Assembly: GCA_903888515.1 (NCBI GenBank)
Contig: CAISTY010000150.1
Location: forward strand, 1-48,002
Reading direction: 5' to 3'
Source of the DNA: Akkermansiaceae bacterium
Lineage (GTDB): Bacteria; Verrucomicrobiota; Verrucomicrobiia; Verrucomicrobiales; Akkermansiaceae
Length of the DNA stretch: 48,002 nt
Part shown: positions 38,371 to 46,273 of the stretch, piece after piece
Numbering within the stretch: position 1 is the stretch's first letter
Layout: every line of letters starts with the position of its first letter
Made by a program: the position numbers and the translations under genes
Notes under the pieces: generated by a model
What the model saw: only the letters and a program-made list of their open reading frames with translations
The model's database searches: none
What the model was told of the DNA's origin: nothing

Positions 38371-39963
38371 TCAGGCGGGTTTCTTGGCGCTCAAGTTGAA
38401 AAAACCAACGCCGACCTTCTTGAGGGCGTAATTGCACTCGCGCAGGTAATCGCCGTAGGCCATCATCCAATGGAAGCCTTTCATTTGTTCCATCAACAAC
38501 TCGGAGTCCCCGTGGATGCGCACGTCGATTTGCGACCGGCAAATCTCCAGGAACGGATTGGCCTCGATGGTGCCGGCGAAGCCGAGCCATTTCTTGCTGG
38601 CGAAATCGGGGACCAGGTTGGTGCATACCTGGCCGATCTTCATCTCCACCTTGGGTGCCGCACCGTAGTCGGACTCGAAGTGCGTTAGAATCTTGGCGGG
38701 TTCGCAAGTCCGGCCATCCATTTTGCGTGGGGCCGTGCAGTGGGCCAGCGTCACCACATTGTCGTGGGGATAGGTTGGATCGTTGAGGAACACCGGCAGT
38801 CCGGAAATGGCGTGCAGCAGCACCCCGGAGGGAATGACGACAAAGTCCGACTCGCAGTAAACCTGGTAACCCGCGTCATTGAGGAGGCTCAGGGGCAGGC
38901 ACGCCGTGGTTTCGGACATCGGCATGACCGTGCCCATGCAGGAGTTGATGGTCATGGCATCGGTCTGCAGCTCGTCCATCACGTCCTTGAACACCTCCGT
39001 TAGAACGAAGGCGTTGTGGACGAACTGGCGGGAAGTGTGCAGGGAAATGCCGGCCTCCTTCAGGAAGGCGGTCGCCTGGTCATTGCAGGCATTGACGAGC
39101 GCCGCGTTGGCGCGCGCCGCCTTGATGCGAGTCGCGAGTTCCTGATAGGAATAATCCACCAACTCCATCTTCCAGAGCTGCTTCGCGATGGCGGGGGCCT
39201 GTTGTCCGCCCTCGCCCCACCCGCCGGCTCCACCGATGCAGACCATGCGCTTGCCCAGGGTGTTCTTCAAGCCGCCCAGCGCCCGCAGCCGCCAGAGGAT
39301 TTCCGCATGCTCATCGACCACCACGTCCTGCGGCGTCCAGCCGGGCTGGCCATAGTCATCGACGGTTTTGCGCAAGAAGCGCGGGGAGACAATCTCATAC
39401 CACAGATAGGCCGGCCCCGGACTGTGCCGGAGGAACATCAGGTTCGATTTGCCCGGAACGGTGAGGGTTTCCAACAGCTTGCCGGAGCCGCCTGCACCGT
39501 AGATCAACATCACGTCGAAGTCGCCCTTGGCGGCCGCAGTCGCTTCTTGACCGGTTTTGATCAAGGCCACCGGTAGGAATTCCAGCGGAAAACCAGCCTG
39601 CTGCTTGAGTTTCTCCAATTCCGCGGCAATCCAGTCTCGTTCCTTGAGCGCATCCTCCTCCGTTTGAATGCCGCCCCAACTGCGCCAACTGGTGGCTTCG
39701 CGGCGGCGGGGAATCTCGTAGGTCAGCACGGGCTGGACTTTGAGGGTTTGGCGCACGATGGGACGACGCTGCGGCGCATACTCGGCGGCCGCGGCGGTTT
39801 TCGCCGAAGCCAGCATGAAACCGCCGACCGTCAAAGCGCTGAAACCGGTGAGGAAATCCCGGCGCTTGACCGAAAACGGATCGATGGCGGGCGGTTCCTT
39901 GGCCAGCGGGGTGCGGTGATGGGGACAATGGCAGCAACTGCCTGGATGTGGGTGGCTATTCAT
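38371..39963 (-). CDS. Tat-exported sugar-isomerase-like protein
   Basis: The predicted protein has 530 residues. ATG 39963 opens with a His/Cys cluster (HPHPGSCCHCPHHRTP), then a twin-arginine signal KRRDFLTGFSALTVGGFML. The mature part looks like the L-fucose/L-arabinose isomerase fold family that is common in Planctomycetota and Verrucomicrobiota (DVMLIYGAGGSGKLLETL; HTSRQFVHNAFVL; NSCMGTVMPMSETTACLPLS; CESDFVVIPSGVLLHAISG), but the export signal and the CMGT-type segments make it atypical. The enzymatic role is unproven. A group II intron-like relic lies just upstream of its start. It carries two GTTAGR words as CTA ACG codon pairs. Confidence 0.65.
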   Translation of the reverse strand: MNSHPHPGSCCHCPHHRTPLAKEPPAIDPFSVKRRDFLTGFSALTVGGFMLASAKTAAAAEYAPQRRPIVRQTLKVQPVLTYEIPRRREATSWRSWGGIQTEEDALKERDWIAAELEKLKQQAGFPLEFLPVALIKTGQEATAAAKGDFDVMLIYGAGGSGKLLETLTVPGKSNLMFLRHSPGPAYLWYEIVSPRFLRKTVDDYGQPGWTPQDVVVDEHAEILWRLRALGGLKNTLGKRMVCIGGAGGWGEGGQQAPAIAKQLWKMELVDYSYQELATRIKAARANAALVNACNDQATAFLKEAGISLHTSRQFVHNAFVLTEVFKDVMDELQTDAMTINSCMGTVMPMSETTACLPLSLLNDAGYQVYCESDFVVIPSGVLLHAISGLPVFLNDPTYPHDNVVTLAHCTAPRKMDGRTCEPAKILTHFESDYGAAPKVEMKIGQVCTNLVPDFASKKWLGFAGTIEANPFLEICRSQIDVRIHGDSELLMEQMKGFHWMMAYGDYLRECNYALKKVGVGFFNLSAKKPA

Positions 39964-39980
39964 AATTGATTCCTTTACTG

Positions 39981-40064
39981 CTTCCGGGATAGGGCCGCCC
40001 GGCCCAATGGCCGGACGACGCCCCCCCACTGATCCGGACGAGCGCAATGAACGCATCCGGTTCC
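39981..40064 (-). mobile_element. Group II intron 3'-end relic (domains V-VI)
   Basis: On the minus strand, 40064-40031 is a 34-nt hairpin beginning GGAACCGGATGCG and ending CTCGTCCGGATC. It has an 8-bp lower helix with one A-A mismatch, a two-base bulge and a 3-4-bp upper helix, the layout and length of group II intron domain V. After a GTGGGGGG-type linker comes a perfect 11-bp stem (arms 40009-40019 and 39994-40004) that fits domain VI, then CCCTAT, a plausible intron 3' end. The catalytic AGC triad reads AAC, so it should be inactive. No maturase ORF remains. Confidence 0.55.
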
Positions 40065-40134
40065 TTGGGGTTGTGGTGGGGGTTTCATCGCATTCTGGAG
40101 TGAACCATGCAAGCAGGAAATCAGGAAAACACCC

Positions 40135-40178
40135 GCAGCAAGAGTCGGTGGCAGAACCGGAGGGCGGTATCATGGGGG
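40135..40178. repeat. Degenerate copy of element A
   Basis: The sequence AGAGTCGGTGGCAGAACCGG, then GAGGGCGGTATCATGGGGGT, matches the GC-rich half of element A with about 80 percent identity by eye. Its position fits the roughly 1.9-kb spacing of the other copies. Confidence 0.5.
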
Positions 40179-40312
40179 TTGTCCCGGACGGGGTCGGCCA
40201 TAGGTGTTCGTAGCTGAGAAGCCGCATGGATTTCAAAATTTCAAATATGGTATCACAACTGCTATTGGTTCGCGCGTCGGTTCATTTCCTCGATTTTCAG
40301 GATCAACTTCAG

Positions 40313-41788
40313 TCATTCGGCGGCGGTGTTTGAAAATGAATATTCAAAGACGATTCGGTTGCCGTCGGCGCTGCGAATGTCGTGATTATCCACTAACCCC
40401 TGTGCGATCATGACCACTTCACTCAAACGTCGCTCAATTCCAATGCACCTCTTTTTCGACACCTTTTCATTCCAGCACTTGAGCAGCACTCGACCTCCAA
40501 ACTCGGTACTTGTCCAATTGCTCCTGTGCAAATCCAGGACCGTCATGAGATGTTCCCGCAGTCTCTCAGGACTGGCAACCTCGAGGTAAATCTTGTATTG
40601 AATATGCACTTCCCCATCCTTTTCCACTACGATCCCGGTAGGAATGTGGAATTGACGCTCTTCCGACGCATCACCGGTCACCCGGGCGACAACCGGGGTG
40701 GAATCGTCGTCGCATGACACGAATTCGCCGTAACTGAGCCATCCGCGACGCTCGGAGGTAAAAAGGAAACCCCGATCGGTCGGACAATTGTAGAATAAAA
40801 GCGGCTCATGGATGAACGGGCCAATTTCTCCTGTCGCAATATCAATCTGCCGAGAACCCATTGAGTCATGCCCTTCACCGGGCAGATCGGGAACCGAAAT
40901 TCCACGTGAACCAATCGCATAGACAATATGCCCGCCTACATGCCAAAACAATCCGTGATCCCAGCCTATCCTTACACGCCACAAGACCAAATTCGCTTCA
41001 GCATCGTACCTAGCAATCTCTGCTTCGCCCAGTTTCCCGCTACAGTTTTTGAGCGGATAAATCAAAATGAACCCACCTCCGAGTTCCGAAGGAACAAAGA
41101 AGCACTTTAGGACATAATCAGCTGTCGGAACCGAAAACTCGTTGATCATATGACCATCGGAGGCGAAATACCTGAACACACAATGCACCTCCCGCAACTG
41201 CAGAATCAGACCTTCATCGTCGCCCCAGCAAGCTGCTGCACGACCCAGCCTGATCGCACCGACTTCTTGTATCAAGCCATCGGGTCGTAATCGCCCCATC
41301 ACCAATCCCCGTTCCCCGCAGTCACCAACAGCCATTTGTCCTACTTTGCGTGAGACATATGCGGCAATGGCTCCGGTAGTATCTAGGCTATCCACCACGC
41401 CAGTCTCAGGATTAAAGCTTCGATATTCCGCGATCAACTTCATATCGTCACCTTGCAAGACAAAGATCGCTCCGAGTTCTCCATCAGACATTAACCGACA
41501 ATTCTGACGAATTGGAACTTTCTTCACCTCGCCGGTGAGAACATCAATTGCAATCCAACTACTCGTTGAGATAACCTTAACATAAATCCATTTCGTAACA
41601 AACCGCACACTTATAACACCAACCGGAACTACCCAGCGCACTTTCTTGGTTTTTAGGCAAAATAGCGACAGCTTCTTCAGGTTGCCGTGAGTGACCGCGG
41701 CAACCTGATATTCCTTTGAAAAGTCGACCTCCAAAATATCGGAGCAGATTTTCACGGACCATTTGGTGTCAAACTTTGTTCTCATCAA
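40313..41788 (-). CDS. Orphan beta-propeller-like protein of foreign composition
   Basis: The 491-residue protein is not a recognised family. No signal peptide or membrane span is evident. Repeated short beta-strand patterns (SLFCLKTKKVRWVVPVGV, SWIAIDVLTGEVKKVPI, IYLEVASPERLREHLMTV) suggest a WD/PQQ-like propeller that compares stored values. The gene is visibly more AT-rich than its neighbours, uses many A/T-ending codons, and contains no GTTAGR word, all signs of recent acquisition. It is flanked by a degenerate element A and by a tyrosine recombinase relic. It might be an immunity-type or phage-borne accessory protein; no function can be assigned. Confidence 0.7.
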   Translation of the reverse strand: MMRTKFDTKWSVKICSDILEVDFSKEYQVAAVTHGNLKKLSLFCLKTKKVRWVVPVGVISVRFVTKWIYVKVISTSSWIAIDVLTGEVKKVPIRQNCRLMSDGELGAIFVLQGDDMKLIAEYRSFNPETGVVDSLDTTGAIAAYVSRKVGQMAVGDCGERGLVMGRLRPDGLIQEVGAIRLGRAAACWGDDEGLILQLREVHCVFRYFASDGHMINEFSVPTADYVLKCFFVPSELGGGFILIYPLKNCSGKLGEAEIARYDAEANLVLWRVRIGWDHGLFWHVGGHIVYAIGSRGISVPDLPGEGHDSMGSRQIDIATGEIGPFIHEPLLFYNCPTDRGFLFTSERRGWLSYGEFVSCDDDSTPVVARVTGDASEERQFHIPTGIVVEKDGEVHIQYKIYLEVASPERLREHLMTVLDLHRSNWTSTEFGGRVLLKCWNEKVSKKRCIGIERRLSEVVMIAQGLVDNHDIRSADGNRIVFEYSFSNTAAE

Positions 41789-41824
41789 ACCTAGAAGTGA
41801 TCGTGGCTTGCCGACTCGTCAAGC

Positions 41825-42000
41825 CTATGCAAGGAATTCTGGCGGCGGCCTGAGAAATCCATTGATATCCGCCACCGTCACCTCCCCGATATTGCCCCTC
41901 ACATGGCCCGTGAAGCGCTTCAGGTTCAGCCTGGAGTTCTTGATATGGGTGGCCCCAACGCCGCTGGCACGGCGCGACTCGATGTACACTTCAGCCACCT
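41825..42000 (-). pseudogene. Tyrosine recombinase/integrase N-terminal relic
   Basis: The minus-strand frame ending at TAG 41825-41827 reads QVAEVYIESRRASGVGATHI, KNSRLNLKRFTGHV and IGEVTVADINGFLR. This matches the SAM-like core-binding domain of phage integrases (tail of helices with RF...I.EIT..DI..FL). The catalytic domain is missing and the upstream side runs straight into element A. It shows that a recombinase gene once stood at this repeat boundary. Confidence 0.7.
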
Positions 42001-42002
42001 GA

Positions 42003-42078
42003 ATGCTAGGAAATTGCTTTCTGGGTGAAGGCCGTTGGAAGAGCCGGTGGCCGGACCTGAGGGCGGGGAAATGGGGGT
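42003..42078. repeat. Interspersed element A, copy supplying a gene's stop codon
   Basis: It begins ATGCTAGGAAATTGCTTT and ends GGGGAAATGGGGGTTG like copy 1. On the minus strand the TAG inside CCTAGC is the stop codon of the GH32-like gene, and the last about 24 residues of that ORF are translated from the repeat. Confidence 0.8.
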
Positions 42079-43703
42079 TGCTTCGCGAACGCGGTCAGCG
42101 GCGCGGTGACCGAGAAGGTCGAGATGCAAGAAAGGCGAGCTTCGGGCAGGAGCCTCCACCCAGATTTCCTGGCCTGCTTGGTCGGTGCCGCTGCGGCGTG
42201 CCAGGCTTTCAGATTCCCGATCGCTCGGCTGTCGGAGCCGCGGATCAGGCCGATTCGTCCGGTGGCGTCGGCGGGCAGGCTGAAACACTCGATCAGGATG
42301 TCGTCGAGATAGAATTCCAACAGGGTTTCTTTCAGCAGCAGTCGAAAGGTGGCCGGGCGGCCGAACGTCATCTCGCGATCGACCCGTTTTTCGGCCTTAA
42401 ACTCCGCGCCATTGGCGCGGATCGAGCCCAGTTCGGCCGCGCCACGAGCGTCGAGCAAGACGGCCGATCCGCGATTGTCGCCGCATTCGATATACAGCCC
42501 GTGCCGAGGCGAGTCGGCCTTGTCCGGCAGTTTCAGCGTGCCCTCCAGGAGGATCCCGCCTTGGGTGTCGAAGGTATTGCCGAGCATGGCGATCGTCGCT
42601 TGTTCGCCCGGCGCAGCGTTGGGGGATGTGACTTCGATTGGCTCGTGCTTCATCTTCTCATTCCCCTTCCACCACCCCAACCTCAAGACGCCTTCGTCGT
42701 CGACCACGGCCGACTTCAGCGGGCTGAAGTAAACCTGCCGGCCTCCGAATCCTGGGGCGGGCTGGGAGGAAATTGCGTGATGGTGGACCAAGAGGCTGTG
42801 GGGTGTGCGCAGGAATCGCGTGAAATAGGTGTGCCCGGAGAGCAGGCGGAAGTTCTTCCTGGCTGGGAGGAAGGGGCCTTGCGGTTGGTCGGCGATCAGG
42901 GTGCGCATGACGAAGTTGTGGCCCTGCATCATGTAAAATTTCTCGCCGATCTTCTCGACGCCCCCGATCTCGCCCCGCACGACGCCGGGGGTTTTGGGCG
43001 GCGGCAGGGCTTCCCACCGCACACCGTCTGGCGATTGGCCGAAGCCGACCGTCCCGCCCGTCTCCGCTTTGGGGGTGGCGGTCCAATAGCCAAACAGTCC
43101 GCCGCCGGGCCGCGGGATGGCGGAGATGCAGTCCCAGGCGCCGCCCGGTTCGTACCACCGGGAGTCCGGCACGAAACCATACTGTGCCCGCTCGAGCCAT
43201 CTCCAGTGGATCAGGTCGGTCGACTCACCGAACAGGATTGTCTTTGGGAAGAATCCGTTTTTCAGCCGCGAGGACAGGTCGAGACTTCCCTCGGCCGTAT
43301 CGTAGCCGGGAAAAGTCAGGACGAAGTGGGTGAAGAACTTCCCGTCCTTCTCAAAGTTGGGCGATTTCCAGGTCGAGCCGCTCCCCACGGACATGGCCTG
43401 GGGATCCATCGAGAACACCGGGCCGATTTCCTTCCAGTGGACGCCGTCGTGAGAAACGGCCATCGACACGTTGTCCCACAGGTCATTGCCCGAAATGCCC
43501 AGATAGTAGAGGTAATACGTCCCCTCGTGAAAACACATCCAGGTGTCCCACATGTTGCCCGTCCGAGGCGAGCGGGCCTTGTAGAACATGCTCGTCCCGG
43601 TCCCGCCCTGGGCGGCATGAGCCAACCGGGCGGTGACGCTCGTGCCCCCCAGCAGGCCGACGATGACGACGGCACCGAAAACCCCGAGATTCGATTGTTT
43701 CAT
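42006..43703 (-). CDS. Secreted GH32-like five-bladed-propeller glycosidase
   Basis: The predicted protein has 565 residues. A signal-like N-terminus (VFGAVVIVGLLGG) is followed by blade motifs of the GH32/GH43/GH68 superfamily: GNMWDTWMCFHEGTYYLYYL, SMAVSHDGVHWKEIGPV and FGESTDLIHWRW. A C-terminal beta-sandwich resembles GH32C (EGTLKLPDKADSPRHGLYIE, LLLKETLLEFYLDDILIECF). After about residue 510 the sequence loses family character and runs into repeat element A, where it stops, so the true C-terminus may have been replaced. It probably cleaves fructose-, arabinose- or similar oligosaccharides outside the cytoplasm. A group II intron-like relic lies just upstream of its start. Confidence 0.7.
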   Translation of the reverse strand: MKQSNLGVFGAVVIVGLLGGTSVTARLAHAAQGGTGTSMFYKARSPRTGNMWDTWMCFHEGTYYLYYLGISGNDLWDNVSMAVSHDGVHWKEIGPVFSMDPQAMSVGSGSTWKSPNFEKDGKFFTHFVLTFPGYDTAEGSLDLSSRLKNGFFPKTILFGESTDLIHWRWLERAQYGFVPDSRWYEPGGAWDCISAIPRPGGGLFGYWTATPKAETGGTVGFGQSPDGVRWEALPPPKTPGVVRGEIGGVEKIGEKFYMMQGHNFVMRTLIADQPQGPFLPARKNFRLLSGHTYFTRFLRTPHSLLVHHHAISSQPAPGFGGRQVYFSPLKSAVVDDEGVLRLGWWKGNEKMKHEPIEVTSPNAAPGEQATIAMLGNTFDTQGGILLEGTLKLPDKADSPRHGLYIECGDNRGSAVLLDARGAAELGSIRANGAEFKAEKRVDREMTFGRPATFRLLLKETLLEFYLDDILIECFSLPADATGRIGLIRGSDSRAIGNLKAWHAAAAPTKQARKSGWRLLPEARLSCISTFSVTAPLTAFAKQPPFPRPQVRPPALPTAFTQKAIS

Positions 43704-43740
43704 CGCGATCCTAATCTATTTTCCAAGTTGAATTTACTCA

Positions 43741-43796
43741 TTCCGGGATAGGGCCCCCCACTGATCCTGACGAGCGCAATTAACGCATCCGGTTCC
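43741..43796 (-). mobile_element. Second group II intron domain V relic
   Basis: A 34-nt segment at 43796-43763 differs from the one at 40064-40031 at only two positions and keeps the domain V shape, though one base pair of the lower helix is lost. The domain VI hairpin of the other copy is absent; the GGGGGG linker runs directly into CCCTATCCCGG. It sits about 40 bp upstream of the GH32-like gene, as the first copy does for the sugar-isomerase-like gene. Confidence 0.5.
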
Positions 43797-43797
43797 T

Positions 43798-44038
43798 CAA
43801 GCTACGGTTTCGCCCCCATGGCTGTCCACCACTTTCCGTGAGACACACGAATCCGGGTTCAGAGCCCCAGGTGCGTTTCCAGTGATGGGTCCGTAGTCCC
43901 GATAGTTGTTTCGGTGTACGAGCGCCATCCCCGTCTCTCAGGGCTTAGGCTGGCGCCAAGGAATTTGCTTTTCGGGTGAAGGCCGTTGGAAAAGCTGGTG
44001 GCCGGACCGGTGGGCGGGGAAATGGGGGTTGTTCGGCC
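43798..44038. repeat. Long dispersed repeat containing element A, copy 1 of 2
   Basis: The 240-bp segment from CAAGCTACGGTTTCGCCCCC to AAATGGGGGTTG recurs at 46690-46903 with only a few percent differences. Its right part (from 43956) is element A. On the minus strand the left part encodes a short open stretch (ALVHRNNYRDYGPITGNAPG) conserved in both copies, but too short to identify. Confidence 0.8.
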
Positions 44039-44226
44039 CGTTCTTCCGTTCAGTTAGAGTGCGCGACTTTTCCAACAACATCAACGCGACATGCGCCTCG
44101 GCCCGCCCGGTTGCCAAGCCCGCCTGCGTGCCGCCATCGAGTTCGAGTTCGATCTTCCATATCCGGACGGCTCCCGGATGGATTTGGTGAAATGCGCCAT
44201 GGACTCTTTCTCCCAACGTCTTCAGA
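44039..44226 (+). other. Unidentified gene relic
   Basis: Between the long repeat and the surface-module fragment, a plus-strand frame reads RLFQQHQRDMRLGPPGCQAR, LRAAIEFEFDLPYPDGSRMD and KCAMDSFSQRLQIIL before a TGA at about 44236. It looks protein-like and begins at the repeat edge, but I cannot place it in a family. It may be the 3' end of a gene cut by the repeat. Confidence 0.35.
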
Positions 44227-44793
44227 TTATACTATGATCATGAGCCTCATCCCCCGCCCACCCACCCCTGTTGTTTTCAGAACGGCGTGGAAGCCGGTGG
44301 CGTCGGTCCAGGTGGCGAGCGGGCGCGGCTGCGAGGGGCCCGACACGCCCACCGCCGCCCACAGCGTCTGCGTGCCCGTGCCGATGCCGGCCAGCAGCGG
44401 ATCGCCCGCCGGCTGGGCCGAGCGCAAGGCCAGCCGCAGCGACTGACCGTGCCCGAGGCTGCCGCTAAACGTGGTGGCCAGCGCCCCGAGCGTGGCCGTC
44501 CAGCCCGCCGGGGCCAGCGCCGTGCTCACCCCGTGCTGACGCCCCGCCGGCAGCACCACCGTCGTCAGCGGCGGCGTGCCCGGGTTGCTCACCCGGTAGC
44601 GGAACTCCCGCTCCCCGCCCACCGCCTGCTCCGCCCAGGCCACCTCGCATCCCGCCGCCACATACGGAACCTCCACACCCGCTTGACCTATGATCAGACC
44701 CGGTGAACGGGAGTTGGCATCTGCCACTGCATTTCCAGAGGACGGATCCTTGGGGTGCATGATGTTCAGAACGGGCTCACGGCGTAAGCGCAA
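44227..44793 (-). pseudogene. Fragment of a surface-protein module
   Basis: An open frame of 188 codons whose core (VPYVAAGCEVAWAEQAVGGE, then RVSNPGTPPLTTVVLPAG and TLWAAVGVSGPSQPRPLATW) is nearly identical to part of the gene at 45500-46231. It has no signal sequence, and both ends diverge abruptly, so it is most likely a duplicated internal fragment. The very high GC keeps long frames open on both strands, so open length alone is not evidence of coding here. Confidence 0.6.
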
Positions 44794-45148
44794 AGGGATT
44801 TCTCAAATCAAGTCCGGCGATGTGCTTGAAGTCAGCCTCGTTACGGGTCACCAGTGGGATGTCGTATTCCAGGGCGGTGGCGGCGATGATGGCATCACCC
44901 AGCTTCATCTTCTTCTGCTGGCGCAGTTGGATCGCCCGCTCGATCACCTCATCATCGAGCGCACAAGTCGGGCCGGAGCTGACAAAGTCGAGAATCGCCG
45001 TCTCTTCCTCCGTCGAAATGCCCGCGAAACCGAGCGCTTCGATCCTCGTCACGCTGGCGATTGCCGCGTCCGGATGGTGCGTCCACGGGGCGAGCCAGTC
45101 GCCGCCGGGTTGGCACGCATGGATGACGATGTTCGTGTCCAGAAGCAT
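44777..45148 (-). CDS. vapC: PIN-domain toxin of a second VapBC-type module
   Basis: The 123-residue protein has MLLDTNIVIHA with D4, E37 in SVTRIEALGF, D85 in KLGDAIIAATAL and D106 in TRNEADFKHI: the full PIN acidic quartet. It follows its antitoxin gene by 4 bp. It belongs to a different PIN subgroup from the protein at 15974, so this is an independent module and not a duplicate. Its location inside the repeat-rich zone is typical for island-stabilising toxin-antitoxin pairs. Confidence 0.9.
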   Translation of the reverse strand: MLLDTNIVIHACQPGGDWLAPWTHHPDAAIASVTRIEALGFAGISTEEETAILDFVSSGPTCALDDEVIERAIQLRQQKKMKLGDAIIAATALEYDIPLVTRNEADFKHIAGLDLRNPFALTP

Positions 45149-45152
45149 GACT

Positions 45153-45446
45153 TCAATCGCGGCCCGGCAGCGGGCGGTCCTCCCGTATTTCCTGTTGCCA
45201 CGCCAACGGATCGGTGATGTCGCGGTAAGGGTTGAGCTTGCGGATTTCCTCCAGTGCCGCCGCGCGCCGCGCGATCATCTCCGGCGTGGCAGTGAGCTTC
45301 TGGCGCTTCGGATGAGTCTGCCCCTGCACCGCCTCCACGGTCATCAGAACATGTGCGCGACCTGGCTTCAGCCATGCCGGCAGGGGCGAAAGCAGCCTCA
45401 AGCTGCCATCGGCTCCGATTTCGATGTCCGTTTCCAAGGTGTTCAT
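45153..45446 (-). CDS. Antitoxin partner of the second PIN toxin
   Basis: The 97-residue protein starts at ATG 45446. The N-terminus MNTLETDIEIGADGSLRLLS followed by LPAWLKPGRAHVLM resembles AbrB-like or short beta-strand antitoxins, and the C-terminus is helical and charged (ATPEMIARRAAALEEIRKLN). Gene order antitoxin-toxin with a 4-bp gap fits a type II module. A longer open frame extends upstream but carries unrelated high-GC sequence from the surface-protein region. Confidence 0.78.
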   Translation of the reverse strand: MNTLETDIEIGADGSLRLLSPLPAWLKPGRAHVLMTVEAVQGQTHPKRQKLTATPEMIARRAAALEEIRKLNPYRDITDPLAWQQEIREDRPLPGRD

Positions 45447-45499
45447 GGCCGAAAGGTAGCCGGGGTGGGGAAAATGTAAAGGCTGCGGAATTTCCGTCT

Positions 45500-46231
45500 T
45501 CACGGAGCGGGCATCCGCACGGCAGTTCCCACGGGTGTTTCCGGCTGCGGGGGGACGGGTGCGGTCCAGGTTCCTTCCAGCGGCCCGGTGAGGAGGTCCG
45601 GGGATTCCGGGGCGGGCGGGGTGTCGCGCTGGAGGCGCAGGAAAAACGCGGGGGCCGCCAGCGGATGGTCCAGCTCCAGGAGATTGGTGGTGATGGGCAT
45701 GGGGAAAAGATCCGACGGATCCGACCAATCCGACAGATCTGATGAGTGGGAAGCCCGCACCACGGTTCCCGGCCGCACGAGGAAGCGGGCGTGGAAGCCG
45801 GTGGCGTCGGTCCAGGTGGCGAGCGGGCGCGGCTGCGAGGGGCCCGGCACGCCCACCGCCGCCCACAGCGTCTGCGTGCCCGTGCCGATGCCGGCCAGCA
45901 GCGGCTCGCCCGCCGGCTGGGCAGAGCGCAAGGCCAGCCGCAGCGACTGCCCGTGCCCGAGGCTGCCGCTGAAGGTCGTGGCCAGCGCCCCGAGCGTGGC
46001 CGTCCAGCCCGCCGGGACCAGCGCCGTGCTCACCCCGTGCTGACGCCCCGCCGGCAGCACCACCGTCGTCAGCGGCGGCGTGCCCGGGTTGCTCACCCGG
46101 TAGCGGAACTCCCGCTCCCCGCCCACCGCCTGCTCCGCCCACTCCACCGCGCATCCCGCCGCCAAATACGGAACCTCCACGGGCACCGGGGGGAAGGGAA
46201 TGTTGTATCCCACGCCTGCCGCCGTCGCCAC
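45500..46231 (-). CDS. Surface-protein C-terminal part, possibly cut off by an in-frame stop
   Basis: The 243-codon frame contains the module VPYLAAGCAVEWAEQAVGGE, RVSNPGTPPLTTVVLPAG and SLGHGQSLRLALRSAQPAGE. It ends with a typical verrucomicrobial extracellular-protein tail (DLSDWSDPSDLFPMPITTN, FFLRLQRD). There is no signal peptide of its own. The frame is continuous upstream with the signal-bearing ORF at 46274-46657 except for a single TAA at 46274-46276. It may therefore be the back half of one secreted protein broken by a nonsense codon. Function unknown. Confidence 0.5.
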   Translation of the reverse strand: MATAAGVGYNIPFPPVPVEVPYLAAGCAVEWAEQAVGGEREFRYRVSNPGTPPLTTVVLPAGRQHGVSTALVPAGWTATLGALATTFSGSLGHGQSLRLALRSAQPAGEPLLAGIGTGTQTLWAAVGVPGPSQPRPLATWTDATGFHARFLVRPGTVVRASHSSDLSDWSDPSDLFPMPITTNLLELDHPLAAPAFFLRLQRDTPPAPESPDLLTGPLEGTWTAPVPPQPETPVGTAVRMPAP

Positions 46232-46273
46232 GGCGAGCCCGGGGGCCGAGGGGGTGGCGGCGGGGGTGATGAG

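Noticed and set aside
43798..43930. Short conserved minus-strand ORF in the long repeat as a gene
   Set aside because: It is only about 43 codons, conserved merely because the repeat is, and has no recognisable domain.
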